This document shows, one piece after another, positions 17,263 to 26,117 of a stretch of 64,000 nucleotides of DNA. Under the pieces are notes generated by a model. The model saw only the letters and a program-made list of their open reading frames with translations, did no database searches and was not told the origin of the DNA. Location: positions 14,929 to 78,928 of the forward strand of contig CAZPCC010000110.1 of assembly GCA_964584905.1 (NCBI GenBank), in the 5' to 3' direction. Position 1 is the stretch's first letter. Each line of letters starts with the position of its first letter. Position numbers and translations under genes: made by a program. Origin of the DNA: JALZIF01 sp964584905. GTDB taxonomy: Bacteria; Gemmatimonadota; Gemmatimonadetes; Gemmatimonadales; Gemmatimonadaceae.

Positions 17263-17928
17263 TCAGGCCTGACCCGGCTCGAGCCCCATTTCCACGGCGA
17301 AACGGGTGAGTCCGGCTACCGTCCGGATCTCCAGCTTGCGCATCAGGCTTTCGCGGTGAGTCTCGACCGTTCGCGGACTGATGCCTAGCCGGGCGGCGAT
17401 CTCCTTGTTGGTCTCGCCGGTCACGATGCCCTGAAGCACTTCGCGCTCACGGGCAGACAGAGTAGCGAGCCGATGCCGCCGCGCGTCGTTCTCGACTGCC
17501 GCGCGCACGCCTTCACCGAGATGGCGCGCCACCGGCGCGCTGAAGAACGAGTCTCCCCGATGGACCGCACGCACCGCATCGCGCAGTTCCGACGGCGCGG
17601 CGTCCTTGCGGAGATAGCCGCCCGCGCCCGCCCTCACGCTCTCCATCACGTACTCGGCGTGATCGTGAATGCTGAGCATGAGCACGCGGGTGTCGGGCAA
17701 TGCCTGACGAAGTTCCGAAGCCACCTCGAGTCCGGTCTTGCCCGGCATCGAAATATCCAGCACCACGACGTCCGGACGGTGCTGCTTCGCAAGAGTCAGC
17801 GCCTCGGTCCCGGTGGCCGCGGTGGCGACAACCGTGAATCCCTCCCCCGCGTGCAGAACGGATTGAATCCCCTCCCGCACCACGGCGTGGTCATCGGCGA
17901 TGAGTATCCGAATCTCAGGCAGCATCAT
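17263..17928 (-). CDS. NarL/FixJ-family response regulator
   Basis: A ~221-residue regulator. The receiver domain has the acidic pair IADDHAVVREG, the phosphorylatable Asp in VVVLDISMPG, Thr/Ser-like LMLSIHDH and the Lys in YLRKDA. The LuxR-type helix-turn-helix follows near ~155-215 (LSAREREVLQGI, NKEIAARLGISPRTVETH). It overlaps the kinase gene by four bases and is surely its partner. The last codons include GTCAGGCCTGAC (17262-17273), two overlapping inverted copies of the dispersed word. The adjacent secreted-protein operon is a possible target, by proximity only. Confidence 0.92.
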   Translation of the reverse strand: MMLPEIRILIADDHAVVREGIQSVLHAGEGFTVVATAATGTEALTLAKQHRPDVVVLDISMPGKTGLEVASELRQALPDTRVLMLSIHDHAEYVMESVRAGAGGYLRKDAAPSELRDAVRAVHRGDSFFSAPVARHLGEGVRAAVENDARRHRLATLSAREREVLQGIVTGETNKEIAARLGISPRTVETHRESLMRKLEIRTVAGLTRFAVEMGLEPGQA

Positions 17929-19700
17929 ACAGAGTTTTCCGGTGCAGCAAGAGTGACGGACAGTGTCACGCCACCACTGGGCGTGCCCCGCACGGATAAC
18001 GTACCACCGAGCGCCGCGATCCGCTCGCGCATCCCCGCCAGACCCATGCGGCCGTGGCCGTCGAGCGCACGCGCCGAGATCCTCGCTCGGCCATCGTCGC
18101 GCACCGTCATCTGAACCGCGCCGTCGGCCTTGTTCTGGAGGGTGATGGCTACGGCCGACGCCTCCGCATGCCGCCCGACGTTCGAGAGTGCCTCCTGCAG
18201 GGCGCGGAACAGGGCCAGCTCGACTTCGTCAGGCAGGGACGGCAGCGCCGGTGGCGAATGGACCTTGACGTCGAGCCCCGATTGGCTCGCAAAGTCCGCC
18301 GCGAGTGCACGAAGAGCCGGCAGCAAGCCGAGATCATCGAGCAGCGAGGGGCGGAGATCGTTCGTCAGGTTCCGGATGCTCTGGATGCCGGTATCGACGA
18401 GAGACAACACCCGGTCCAGCCGCTCGGCACCGGCCGCGTCGCTGGATTCCCGAACCATCCCGAGTTGCATCTTCACAGCTGCAAACACCTGCGCTGTCTC
18501 ATCGTGCAGATGATAGGAAAGCGTACGCCGTTGTTCCTCGTGCTGCTGCACCATGCGCAGCGACAGCCGCTCCAGCTCGCCCGTCCGAGCACGCAATCTC
18601 CGATAAAGGTCCGCATTCTCGAGCGCCGCACCTACCTGTTGACCTAACGCGACTAGAAAGCGATCGTCGAGCGCGGTGAATGGATCCCGCGTATCGCCGA
18701 GGATCACCAGAACCCCCACCAGGTCCGCGCCGTGAAGAATGGGTAATGCCGCCGCATACGGCGCACCCGGACTGTCATCGGCCGAGACCGGCCAGTCTCC
18801 GCCTCGCTGAGTACGCCGCGTCGTGGCAGCCAGATCTATCAGCTTGCGAAGTCCGCCTTCTGCAGCGCGTCCGGTAAGTCCGGCACAGCTGCCCGCTCCG
18901 CGCACGAACACGTCCCCAGCTCCGCCCGCTTCGCCGCTTTCCGCCGAGAGCATTATTGCGGTTCCACGCACTCCGGGAAGGCTCAGGGGACGCGCCAGCA
19001 GCTGGTCGAGGGTCTCCGCATCATCCTCTCCGCCCTGAAGGTCGCCGGAGAGCGCCGCCAGCGCTCCCAATCCGCGGCGCAGATCCTCCGTCACCAGCAG
19101 GAAGATCCCCGCGCCGGTCACCAGCACGAACAGAATATCCAGGTAGTATCCCCACGGATTCCACGCACCACGCGCTCGCAGGATCGGGTAGTCGAGGTGA
19201 TGAATGGCCCAGACGACGAACCCCCAGCCTAACAGAGCGGCCCCGTGCGATCCGGTCTTCCGCCAGTGGCGAAGAAATGCGATCCCCGTCCAAAGCGTCG
19301 CCGCACTCAGAAAGAGCACCGCCGGTCCGGCGGCGAGCAGAAAGTTGTCGAGCCGGTAGATGGCGATGTAGGACCACACCGGCGGAAAGAGCAGCAAAGG
19401 CAGAAACTGACGCCGCCACCTCAGCGGCCTCCCGAACTCCAGCGCGGCGCCAAGCAGCACGATCGCCGTCCAGCCGGTCGTCACCTGGTGCCAATAGAGC
19501 CACGCCCGCTCGTCCGTGGTGAGAAAGCTGAGTATGGCACCGACCCGCAGCACGTAGAGGCCCCAGGCAACCGCCCACCAGGCCAGATACGGCTTGCGGA
19601 ACTGGCGATAGAGGTACGCGCACAACCCGGCCAGGCCGAAGGTGATCAGTGCCTGGAGTACGGCGGCCGCACTCTCCGTTTCAGAGGCTGGGAACTGCAC
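17925..19700 (-). CDS. NarX-type membrane sensor histidine kinase
   Basis: A ~591-residue kinase: about seven N-terminal hydrophobic helices (~1-215), a GAF-like domain (~235-370, ending VALGQQVGAALENADLYRR), and a HisKA_3 dimerisation domain. Its phospho-acceptor His lies in RRTLSYHLHDETAQ, followed by LRPSLLDDLGLLPAL and an HATPase domain with ALQEALSNVGRHA and GRMGLAGMRERI. The ATGATG-type overlap with the response regulator marks a two-gene operon. The signal sensed by the seven-helix region is unknown. Confidence 0.9.
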   Translation of the reverse strand: MQFPASETESAAAVLQALITFGLAGLCAYLYRQFRKPYLAWWAVAWGLYVLRVGAILSFLTTDERAWLYWHQVTTGWTAIVLLGAALEFGRPLRWRRQFLPLLLFPPVWSYIAIYRLDNFLLAAGPAVLFLSAATLWTGIAFLRHWRKTGSHGAALLGWGFVVWAIHHLDYPILRARGAWNPWGYYLDILFVLVTGAGIFLLVTEDLRRGLGALAALSGDLQGGEDDAETLDQLLARPLSLPGVRGTAIMLSAESGEAGGAGDVFVRGAGSCAGLTGRAAEGGLRKLIDLAATTRRTQRGGDWPVSADDSPGAPYAAALPILHGADLVGVLVILGDTRDPFTALDDRFLVALGQQVGAALENADLYRRLRARTGELERLSLRMVQQHEEQRRTLSYHLHDETAQVFAAVKMQLGMVRESSDAAGAERLDRVLSLVDTGIQSIRNLTNDLRPSLLDDLGLLPALRALAADFASQSGLDVKVHSPPALPSLPDEVELALFRALQEALSNVGRHAEASAVAITLQNKADGAVQMTVRDDGRARISARALDGHGRMGLAGMRERIAALGGTLSVRGTPSGGVTLSVTLAAPENSV

Positions 19701-19760
19701 GCCTAACGCAGCATGAGGACGGGCACCGCGCGGGAGAGCGAACGACCCGGATGCGCCGGG

Positions 19761-20975
19761 CTAGACCGGCACCGCTTCCGGTGCGATCCCCCGGGTGGCG
19801 AAGATGCGGGATACGGCGTCGCCGATCTTGTTGTTTGGCGTGCTCGCTCCAGCCGTAAGGCCCACACGAATCTCGCCGCCGGCCGGGAGCCAGTTCGATG
19901 CCATGCGTTCCGGCGGCTCGCCGATCGGCTTGAACCGGATCACGCCCCGATCGGGCTCGATGCAGGTTGCATCCTCGATGTGGTAGGTCGGCACCCGCTC
20001 GGCGCAGATCGCCGCCAGCGACATCGTATTGCTGGAATTGTAGCCGCCGATTACGACCATCACGTCGAGAGGCTCCTCGAGCAGCGCGAGTACGGCGTCC
20101 TGCCGGTCCTGAGTCGCGCTGCAAATCGTGTCGAAAGACCGGAAGTGCTCCGCTCGATAGGCAGCCCCGTGCGCACGTTCCATCGATTCGCCCACCGCCG
20201 CGGCGATAGCCAGCGATTCGGTGGCCAGCATCGTCGTCTGATTGGCGACGCCGATGCGGCGCAGATCCCGTTCGGGATCGAAGCCGGGCGAACAGGCGTG
20301 AGGCGCATAACGCACCATGAGCTCCTCGGCCGATCGAGTGCCCTCGATGTACGCCATTACGTCTTCCGCTTCCGACATGTCGCGCACGATCAGGTATTGG
20401 CCGCCGGGATAGCGAAGGATCTGCGACGCCGTCGCCCGTGTTTCCTCATGGTAGTGCTTGCCGTGGATGAGCGCGGTGAATCCATCACGCCCATAGCCAT
20501 CCACCCGCTTCCATACGTGCAGAACGGACCCGCAGGTCGTATCGACCAGAACACAGCCGATCGCCCGTAACGTCTCGAAATCACCTATCGTCACACCGAA
20601 CGCGGGCAGGATCACCACGTCATCGGCTGATACCGACGAGTAGTCGAATCCATCGGCGCCAGGCATGAGAATCTCCACCCCCATCCCGCGCAGCTTCTCG
20701 TTCACGTGGGGATTGTGAATGATCTCGCCCACCAGCACGATCCGCCGATCGGGGAACTTGGCGCGCGTCTGATATGCGTAATCCACTGCGCGCTCCACCC
20801 CGTAGCAGAACCCGAATTCCTTGGCGAGGCGAATCGTGACCCCCTCCACCGTGAGCGTGTGCCCCCGCTCGAGCAACAGGTCCACCAGGCGCGCCGTATA
20901 GTCCGCGGCGAGCGTCTGCTGCACGGCGGCCTTGAGCCCAAAGCCCTTGCGGAAGTACGTATCGCTTGGCGGCAT
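19761..20975 (-). CDS. ispH: 4-hydroxy-3-methylbut-2-enyl diphosphate reductase (long form)
   Basis: The final enzyme of the MEP isoprenoid pathway, an iron-sulfur protein. Three conserved cysteines are visible in FGFCYGVERA (~57), VDTTCGSV (~149) and DTICSATQDRQ (~283). Other marks are EIIHNPHVNEKL and GYNSSNT. At ~404 residues it is ~90 longer than the E. coli enzyme, with an N-terminal extension and internal inserts like the plant/cyanobacterial-type IspH. It is divergent from the LD-carboxypeptidase across a G-rich repeat region. Confidence 0.92.
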   Translation of the reverse strand: MPPSDTYFRKGFGLKAAVQQTLAADYTARLVDLLLERGHTLTVEGVTIRLAKEFGFCYGVERAVDYAYQTRAKFPDRRIVLVGEIIHNPHVNEKLRGMGVEILMPGADGFDYSSVSADDVVILPAFGVTIGDFETLRAIGCVLVDTTCGSVLHVWKRVDGYGRDGFTALIHGKHYHEETRATASQILRYPGGQYLIVRDMSEAEDVMAYIEGTRSAEELMVRYAPHACSPGFDPERDLRRIGVANQTTMLATESLAIAAAVGESMERAHGAAYRAEHFRSFDTICSATQDRQDAVLALLEEPLDVMVVIGGYNSSNTMSLAAICAERVPTYHIEDATCIEPDRGVIRFKPIGEPPERMASNWLPAGGEIRVGLTAGASTPNNKIGDAVSRIFATRGIAPEAVPV

Positions 20976-20988
20976 GGGTTAAAGGTAA

Positions 20989-21062
20989 TGGGGGTCGGGG
21001 GTCGGGGGGCGGGGGGCGCGGGAGGCGGGACGCGGGATCGGGGGTCGGGGGGCGCGGGGGGC
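20989..21062 (+). repeat. G-run tract with G-quadruplex potential
   Basis: A run of GGGGG/GGGGGG blocks separated by TC, C, CGC or A, just upstream of the ispH start (its mRNA would be C-rich here). Cytosine-rich counterparts of the same unit (CCCCCGACCCTCG) occur at 21170-21206 inside the proposed start of the next gene. The same unit appears at 54091-54150 and 45905-45945. Confidence 0.7.
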
Positions 21063-21138
21063 GAATTGCGGAGGCGTGAGGTGCCGCAGCATGTTAAGGG
21101 TTAGAATGCGTCGAGGTTTGAGTACTTGAGTCGGAGCG

Positions 21139-22176
21139 ATGCCGCGCCCCGCGCCCGCAACCCTCGTCCCGCCTCCCTCGCCCCGCGACCCTCGACCCCC
21201 GACCCTCGCTTTGCTCCTCCGACCACCTACGCTCGCGAAGGGAGACCTCATCGGCGTCGTTGCGCCGTCCTATGCGCCACGGCTGGGACCGCTGTCGCGA
21301 GGCGTAGATGCACTGGAGCGAGCTGGCTTCCGAGTGCGTCTTGATCCCGACATCGAGCGGTTCAGGCGCTTCCGACGTGTGGAGGACGAGTCGCGGGCGG
21401 AAAACTTCATGGCGATGTGGCTCGACCCCGAGGTCAAGGCGATCGTTGCCGGGACCGGTGGCTACGGCGCCGTGCGTATTCTTCCGCACCTGGAGCCGGA
21501 GGTGTTCCGCCGGGCACCGAAGATCTTCGTTGGATATTCGGATATCACGGTGCTGCACCTCTGGCTCGCACGCCGGGCCGGCCTGCGCACCTTTCATGGT
21601 CCTACCGCCGACGATCTCCTTCCCGGTTCGCGAGACCTGACGACGTCGACGCTCATTGCGGCGATGACGTCGCCGCGCCCCCCTACCCGGCTCGGACGCG
21701 GCATTGCTCGCGCGGTACGCCCCGGGCGCGCACAGGGTCGGCTTACTGGTGGCAATTTGTCGATGGTGCAGCAGACTGTCGGTACCCCTTACGAAATCGA
21801 TACCAACGACGCGATTCTCTTTCTCGAGGAAACGCGCGATCCGATGTCGGTCGTCGACGAGCGGCTGGTGCATCTGCGAGCCGCTGGACTGCTGCGCAAC
21901 ATTCGAGGCATCGTCTTCGGCCAGCTCACCCTCGACCGGTCCGAGGAGGATGAGTTCGAAAACTTCCTGCTCGACCTCGTCTCCGATCTCGATGTGCCGA
22001 TTCTGATGGATTTTCCGGCCGGACACGATGCGCCCAACCTCACGCTTCCACTTGGAACCGAAGTCGAGCTCTCGGCCGACGAAACAACCGGTTGGCTATC
22101 CTATCGAGAAGACGCGCTCGCAGCGGCGCCTGACGCCGTGAGCCCACCCACGCCCGCAATCGAGCTTCCCGCATGA
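21139..22176 (+). CDS. LD-carboxypeptidase (peptidase S66)
   Basis: Serine peptidase that removes the terminal D-alanine from murein tetrapeptides in cell-wall recycling. The catalytic triad is recognisable: Ser in FVGYSDIT, Glu in LFLEETRDP and His in PAGHDAPN. GGNLSMVQQTVG and the N-terminal GDLIGVVAPSY are also family-typical. ATG 21139 makes the first ~24 residues Pro-rich sequence encoded by a low-complexity repeat, so a TTG near 21211, closer to the family start, is a serious alternative. The stop overlaps the D-aminoacylase start (ATGA). Confidence 0.88.
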   Translation: MPRPAPATLVPPPSPRDPRPPTLALLLRPPTLAKGDLIGVVAPSYAPRLGPLSRGVDALERAGFRVRLDPDIERFRRFRRVEDESRAENFMAMWLDPEVKAIVAGTGGYGAVRILPHLEPEVFRRAPKIFVGYSDITVLHLWLARRAGLRTFHGPTADDLLPGSRDLTTSTLIAAMTSPRPPTRLGRGIARAVRPGRAQGRLTGGNLSMVQQTVGTPYEIDTNDAILFLEETRDPMSVVDERLVHLRAAGLLRNIRGIVFGQLTLDRSEEDEFENFLLDLVSDLDVPILMDFPAGHDAPNLTLPLGTEVELSADETTGWLSYREDALAAAPDAVSPPTPAIELPA

Positions 22177-23810
22177 CGACTCGCCGCACCTTTCTGCAGG
22201 GCGCCGCCGCGCTTCTGCTCGCCGATCGCGCCTGCGCATCCAGCCCGCAGCCTTCACCCGAGCCTTCCCGTGCCGATCTCGTGCTCCGTGGAGGCGCCGT
22301 GTTCGACGGCAGCGGCGCGCCCGCCGTGGAAGCCGATGTCGCAATCACCGGCGGCCGGATCAGCGCGATCGGCCCGCGTCTCGCCGCCCAGGGCGGCGAA
22401 GAGGTCAATGTGCGCGGACTGGCCGTCGCACCCGGATTCATCGACATCCACTCGCACGGCGACGGCTCGTTGAGCGCCGATCCGCGCGCCGCATCAGTCG
22501 TAAGGCAGGGGATCACGACCATTGTCGCCGGCCAGGATGGCGGGTCGCGCGCCCCGTCGCGGCGCGACGATGGCCCGGAGACGATGGCCGACGTGTTCGC
22601 CGCGGTCGATTCGCTCCGCCCATCCGTGAACGTCGCATCGATGGTCGGGCTCGGGACAGTGCGCGGCGTGGTGGTCGGCGCCGATGACCGCCCGGCCACC
22701 GCCGCCGAGCTGGAGCAGATGATCGCGCTCGTTAGCCAGGCGTTGGCCGACGGCGCCTGCGGCGCTTCAACCGGGCTCGAATACACACCGGGCGCTTTCG
22801 CCAGCCGCGAGGAGCTCATCGCGCTCTGCCGGCCACTCGCCCAACGCGGTCTGCCCTACGCCACCCACATGCGCAACGAGGACGACCGGCTCATGGAAGC
22901 GGTCGATGAAGCCATCGCCGTCGCTACCGGCGCCGGTTGCCCGCTCCAGATTTCCCACCTGAAAACGCAGGGGCCGCGCAACTGGCCCAAGATCGACACT
23001 GTACTCGCGCGCATCGAAGCAGCCGATGCCGCCGGGCTCGACATAGCCTTCGATCGCTACCCGTACATTGCCTATCAAACTGGCCTGAGCAACCTCTTTC
23101 CGCCCTCCAGCCGGGATGGCGGCACCGCCGCCTTCCTCGCCCGACTTGCCGGTGCCGACACCGGGCCGGCATTGCGCGCGCAGGCCGCCGCCAAGGCGGA
23201 GAGTATCGGCGGATGGGACAACGTAATGATTGCTTCGGTGCGCGCCGAGTCCGACAAGGCGGCGGAGGGACAGCGGCTGGGAACATATGCGAAGTCGCTG
23301 GGAGTGGCGCCTGACGAGCTTACTGTTGCTCTTCTGACTCGCAACGATGGTAATGTGGGCATGGTCGGATTCGCTATGAGCGAAGACAATCTGGCGCGCT
23401 TTCTCGCGCACCCGCTGGGCATGGTGTGCAGCGATGGCGGCGCCTTTGCCGTAGAGGGGCCGGCACGACGTGGACATCCGCACCCGCGTGGCCTGGGCAG
23501 CTTTCCGCGAGTGCTCGGCTACTTCGTTCGCCAGGCGAAGGCGCTCACTCTGGAACAGGCCGTGTGGAAGATGAGTGGCTTCCCGGCATCTCGCGTCAGG
23601 CTCGCGGACCGGGGACGGCTGCGGGTGGGCAGCGCGGCGGATGTGGTTGCCTTCGATCCGGCCACCGTTGCGGACCGCGCGACGTTCACCGACCCGTTTC
23701 AGTATCCGACGGGAATTCCACACGTGCTCGTGAACGGCGCCTTCGCCGTCCGTGACGGAGAGCAGACGGACAGCCGAACCGGCCGGGCAATCCGAATTCA
23801 GAGCCGGTAG
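22173..23810 (+). CDS. N-acyl-D-amino-acid deacylase family amidohydrolase
   Basis: A ~545-residue metal-dependent amidohydrolase. The N-terminus TRRTFLQGAAALLLA is a twin-arginine export signal. Further on come FIDIHSHGD (metal site), GLEYTPGAF, THMRNEDDRLMEAVDEA, QISHLK, SDGGAFAVEG and HPHPRGLGSFPRVL. The family releases D-amino acids from N-acyl forms, or acts on D-amino-acid peptides. Coupling by ATGA overlap to an LD-carboxypeptidase suggests joint scavenging of murein fragments, which is inference. Probably periplasmic. Confidence 0.87.
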   Translation: MTTRRTFLQGAAALLLADRACASSPQPSPEPSRADLVLRGGAVFDGSGAPAVEADVAITGGRISAIGPRLAAQGGEEVNVRGLAVAPGFIDIHSHGDGSLSADPRAASVVRQGITTIVAGQDGGSRAPSRRDDGPETMADVFAAVDSLRPSVNVASMVGLGTVRGVVVGADDRPATAAELEQMIALVSQALADGACGASTGLEYTPGAFASREELIALCRPLAQRGLPYATHMRNEDDRLMEAVDEAIAVATGAGCPLQISHLKTQGPRNWPKIDTVLARIEAADAAGLDIAFDRYPYIAYQTGLSNLFPPSSRDGGTAAFLARLAGADTGPALRAQAAAKAESIGGWDNVMIASVRAESDKAAEGQRLGTYAKSLGVAPDELTVALLTRNDGNVGMVGFAMSEDNLARFLAHPLGMVCSDGGAFAVEGPARRGHPHPRGLGSFPRVLGYFVRQAKALTLEQAVWKMSGFPASRVRLADRGRLRVGSAADVVAFDPATVADRATFTDPFQYPTGIPHVLVNGAFAVRDGEQTDSRTGRAIRIQSR

Positions 23811-23821
23811 CTGTGGAGGAT

Positions 23822-23962
23822 TAGAGGAAAACTAGGAACTAGGGAAGGTGCGTGACTGCGCGCCGTGCGGCGCTTGTCGCTCGTCTGAAAAGTTCGTCGA
23901 TCCACCTGAAGGGTGGGTCGACAAGTCCTTCCCTATTTCCTATTTCCCAATTCCTGTTTCCT
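23822..23962. repeat. AGGAAATAGG-type inverted repeat element
   Basis: The left arm has AGGAACTAGGGAAGG (23834-23848). The right arm has CCTTCCCTATTTCCTATTTCCC followed by AATTCCTGTTTCC (about 23927-23962), roughly the reverse complement. The interior includes a GC-rich hairpin. Same family as 16595-16626, 47111-47320 and 60985-61140. It lies between convergent genes. Confidence 0.6.
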
Positions 23963-23984
23963 TGACTGCTTTTTCAGCAGCCTG

Positions 23985-24542
23985 CTAGCGGACCAGGCTG
24001 AAAGGAACGTCATACCGGGTGCGCTCCCACTCGATGCGCAGGGTACCGGTGCTGCCCGAGCCCGGAATGACACGAATCGCCAGGCGTTCGATGGGATCCT
24101 CGAGCTGGCATCCGCGCATGGGCGCGCGCGCAGCTTCCTGCGCCTGATCGAACGCTCCGCTCGTCTGCTTGCTCAGAATCAGCACCCCTGGACCCGCCGC
24201 GCCGCCACCGTTGCACGCACGCGATGCAGCCGCCGGTATGGCAAACAGCGTGTAGGTGCCGCGCGGAAGGGTCACGTCACCCATTTGGAGCGCACGGAGA
24301 GTGCGAAAGGTCGTGGCGTCGCCGTTGCCTGGGCGCCACGGCTGATTATAGGGAACCACTCCGCCGAACACTTCGCGTCCGCCAACGGACGGTGCGCCGT
24401 AGTGTACGGAGATCAGTGTGGTGCCGACCATCGCTACGGAAGAGTCCGGCGGAGCGGTCTGCGCCGTTGCTTTCCCGGAAAGCATGAGCGCACCGATTAC
24501 CGCCACCGAACCGAAAAACTGCTGAACGAGCTTCATTCGCAT
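23985..24542 (-). CDS. DUF2911 secreted protein
   Basis: A ~185-residue protein with a signal peptide (AVIGALMLSGKATAQ). The stretches ISVHYGAPSVGGREVFGG, VPYNQPWRPGNGDATTF and LPRGTYTLFAIPA are diagnostic of the DUF2911 family, common in Bacteroidota and Gemmatimonadota and of unknown function. A good ribosome-binding site (AGGAGA) precedes ATG 24542. Probably periplasmic. No operon partners; it converges on the D-aminoacylase gene. Confidence 0.85.
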   Translation of the reverse strand: MRMKLVQQFFGSVAVIGALMLSGKATAQTAPPDSSVAMVGTTLISVHYGAPSVGGREVFGGVVPYNQPWRPGNGDATTFRTLRALQMGDVTLPRGTYTLFAIPAAASRACNGGGAAGPGVLILSKQTSGAFDQAQEAARAPMRGCQLEDPIERLAIRVIPGSGSTGTLRIEWERTRYDVPFSLVR

Positions 24543-24761
24543 CGCCGTCTCCTGTCGAGTAGTGAACTGGCTGCATTCACAGGTAATGATACCCCTCGGA
24601 AATCATGGGGGTTCTAAGCCCGGAACCGTCGTTGGGCGATTCGGGGCACCAACGCCCTTGGGCTCTTAACCAGCGTTGTTGTATCGAAGACCGTAACCGC
24701 CTGGGAGTCCGTTCTTGCCACGTGGCTCGCGGCGCGGTACGATCATCGCCCAATCCAACGC

Positions 24762-25409
24762 ATGTCCCGTACTCACAGCGCTTCGACAGACGGGCTGGTG
24801 TTCATCTTTCTTGGCGACCGACTCTGGCTCGACTTCGTCAACACCGACGACGTCCGGCAGGGGATGCGTGTGGACCTGCTGCGCGATTTCGATGCGTTCC
24901 TGCGGTGGCTCGAGGCCTCATCGCTGCTCGACGCCGAGCGGTCGAGCGGGATTCGTCGGCGGGCTCAGCTGCAGTTGGCGGGGGCTAGTGCCGTGTTGGC
25001 CGAAGGACGTCGAATTCGCGCAACGTTGCGCGCCTTGGCCGAGCGCGGGGCACAATCGCTGGAAGTGCAACGGTCGGCCGTTCTCGAGATCAATCGGGTG
25101 CTCGGACGAAGCGTGGGAACCCGGCGGCTCGAAGAGCGGCCGGATGGAACGTTCATGCGGTCATTCATTCCGGGTGGCGACGCGTTCGCGGCGCTGATGA
25201 TCCCGGTGGTCGAGTCGGCAGCCGACTCGCTGGTGACCGGGGAGCTCGCCCGCGTAAGGCGGTGCGGCGATTCGCATTGCCCGCGGGTCTTCCTCGATTC
25301 GACCCGCAATGGCCGCCGGCGCTGGTGCCAAATGGGAACGTGCGGTAATCGCGCCAAGGCGAGCCGCCATCGCGCGCGCGTCAGGCGCGAAATGGCGAAT
25401 CGCGCCTGA
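24762..25409 (+). CDS. ABATE/CGNR zinc-finger transcriptional regulator
   Basis: A ~215-residue protein. The N-terminal ABATE-type region contains LDFVNTDDV. The C-terminal CGNR zinc finger has CGDSHCPRVFLD, then WCQMGTCGNRAKASRHR, giving the expected C-x4-C ... C-x4-CGNR ligands and a basic tail. The family is thought to bind DNA as a stress-linked regulator; targets are unknown. The stop codon lies inside an inverted pair of the dispersed octamer, 12 bases before a convergent sigma factor gene. Confidence 0.88.
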   Translation: MSRTHSASTDGLVFIFLGDRLWLDFVNTDDVRQGMRVDLLRDFDAFLRWLEASSLLDAERSSGIRRRAQLQLAGASAVLAEGRRIRATLRALAERGAQSLEVQRSAVLEINRVLGRSVGTRRLEERPDGTFMRSFIPGGDAFAALMIPVVESAADSLVTGELARVRRCGDSHCPRVFLDSTRNGRRRWCQMGTCGNRAKASRHRARVRREMANRA

Positions 25410-25411
25410 CG
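25379..25411. terminator. Inverted octamer pair between convergent genes
   Basis: CGTCAGGCGCG (25379-25389) and CGCGCCTGACG (25401-25411) form a perfect 11-bp stem with an 11-base loop, exactly at the end of the CGNR gene and 11 bases before the end of the convergent ECF sigma gene. There is no T run. The position suggests a bidirectional terminator or mRNA-end hairpin built from two copies of the window-wide octamer. Confidence 0.6.
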
Positions 25412-25421
25412 TCCCGGCCGC

Positions 25422-26063
25422 TCAGGCCGCTGCGGAGCGCGGCTTTATGTACCCCATGTCGACCGCGTAGCCGACGAGCGCCCGCTGCAGCAGCCGCCTT
25501 CCCCGAAACAGCCGCGACTTCACCGTGCCCTCGGGCACGTCCAGTATTTCGGCAATCTCGGCGTACCGCAGCTCGTGCAGATCGCTCAGCACAACGGCGT
25601 CGCGATATTCGTCAGGCAGGGCATCGATCGCCCGGGTGATCTCGTCGTCGAGAAATCCTTCGTAGAACCGCGACTCCGGATCGGCTTCCCCCACCACATC
25701 GAGCGAAGGGCGGTCATCGCCGTCGGGCGTGAGTGTTACCTCTCGAGCCGACACACGGCGCTTGCGGCTGACGAACGTGTGATACTGAATGGTGAACAGC
25801 CAAGCCCGGATGTTGGAACCGAGCCGGTACTGTTCCCATCGATCGAACGCGCGCAGCAGCGTGTCCGACACCAGATCCTCGGCGTCGGTCCTGTCGCGCG
25901 TCAACTTGAGCGCAAAGCTGTACAGCGCATCGAGCTGCGCCAGCGCTTCGGCTTCGAACGCGCGGCGCGCTTCGGCGCGAACACCTTCCTGAGAAGACAC
26001 TTCGGCCTGCGCTTCATCCCCCCACCCCGACTTCATGGGCGGGGACAACAGCATGGTCGTCAT
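25422..26063 (-). CDS. ECF-type RNA polymerase sigma factor
   Basis: A ~213-residue sigma-70 family protein. Region 2 has LYSFALKLTRDRTDAEDLVSD and NIRAWLFTIQYHTF. Region 4 has IDALPDEYRDAVVLSDLHE, then YAEIAEILDVPEGTVKSRLFRGR. The regulatory partner (anti-sigma factor) is not adjacent. The N-terminal ~30 residues are outside the domain; ATG 26036 is an alternative start. An octamer copy lies at 25610. Confidence 0.9.
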   Translation of the reverse strand: MTTMLLSPPMKSGWGDEAQAEVSSQEGVRAEARRAFEAEALAQLDALYSFALKLTRDRTDAEDLVSDTLLRAFDRWEQYRLGSNIRAWLFTIQYHTFVSRKRRVSAREVTLTPDGDDRPSLDVVGEADPESRFYEGFLDDEITRAIDALPDEYRDAVVLSDLHELRYAEIAEILDVPEGTVKSRLFRGRRLLQRALVGYAVDMGYIKPRSAAA

Positions 26064-26117
26064 CCCGCATTCCCTCCCAGCGGCCGCCGCTCGTGCGGGT
26101 GGCGCCGCGATACTTCG

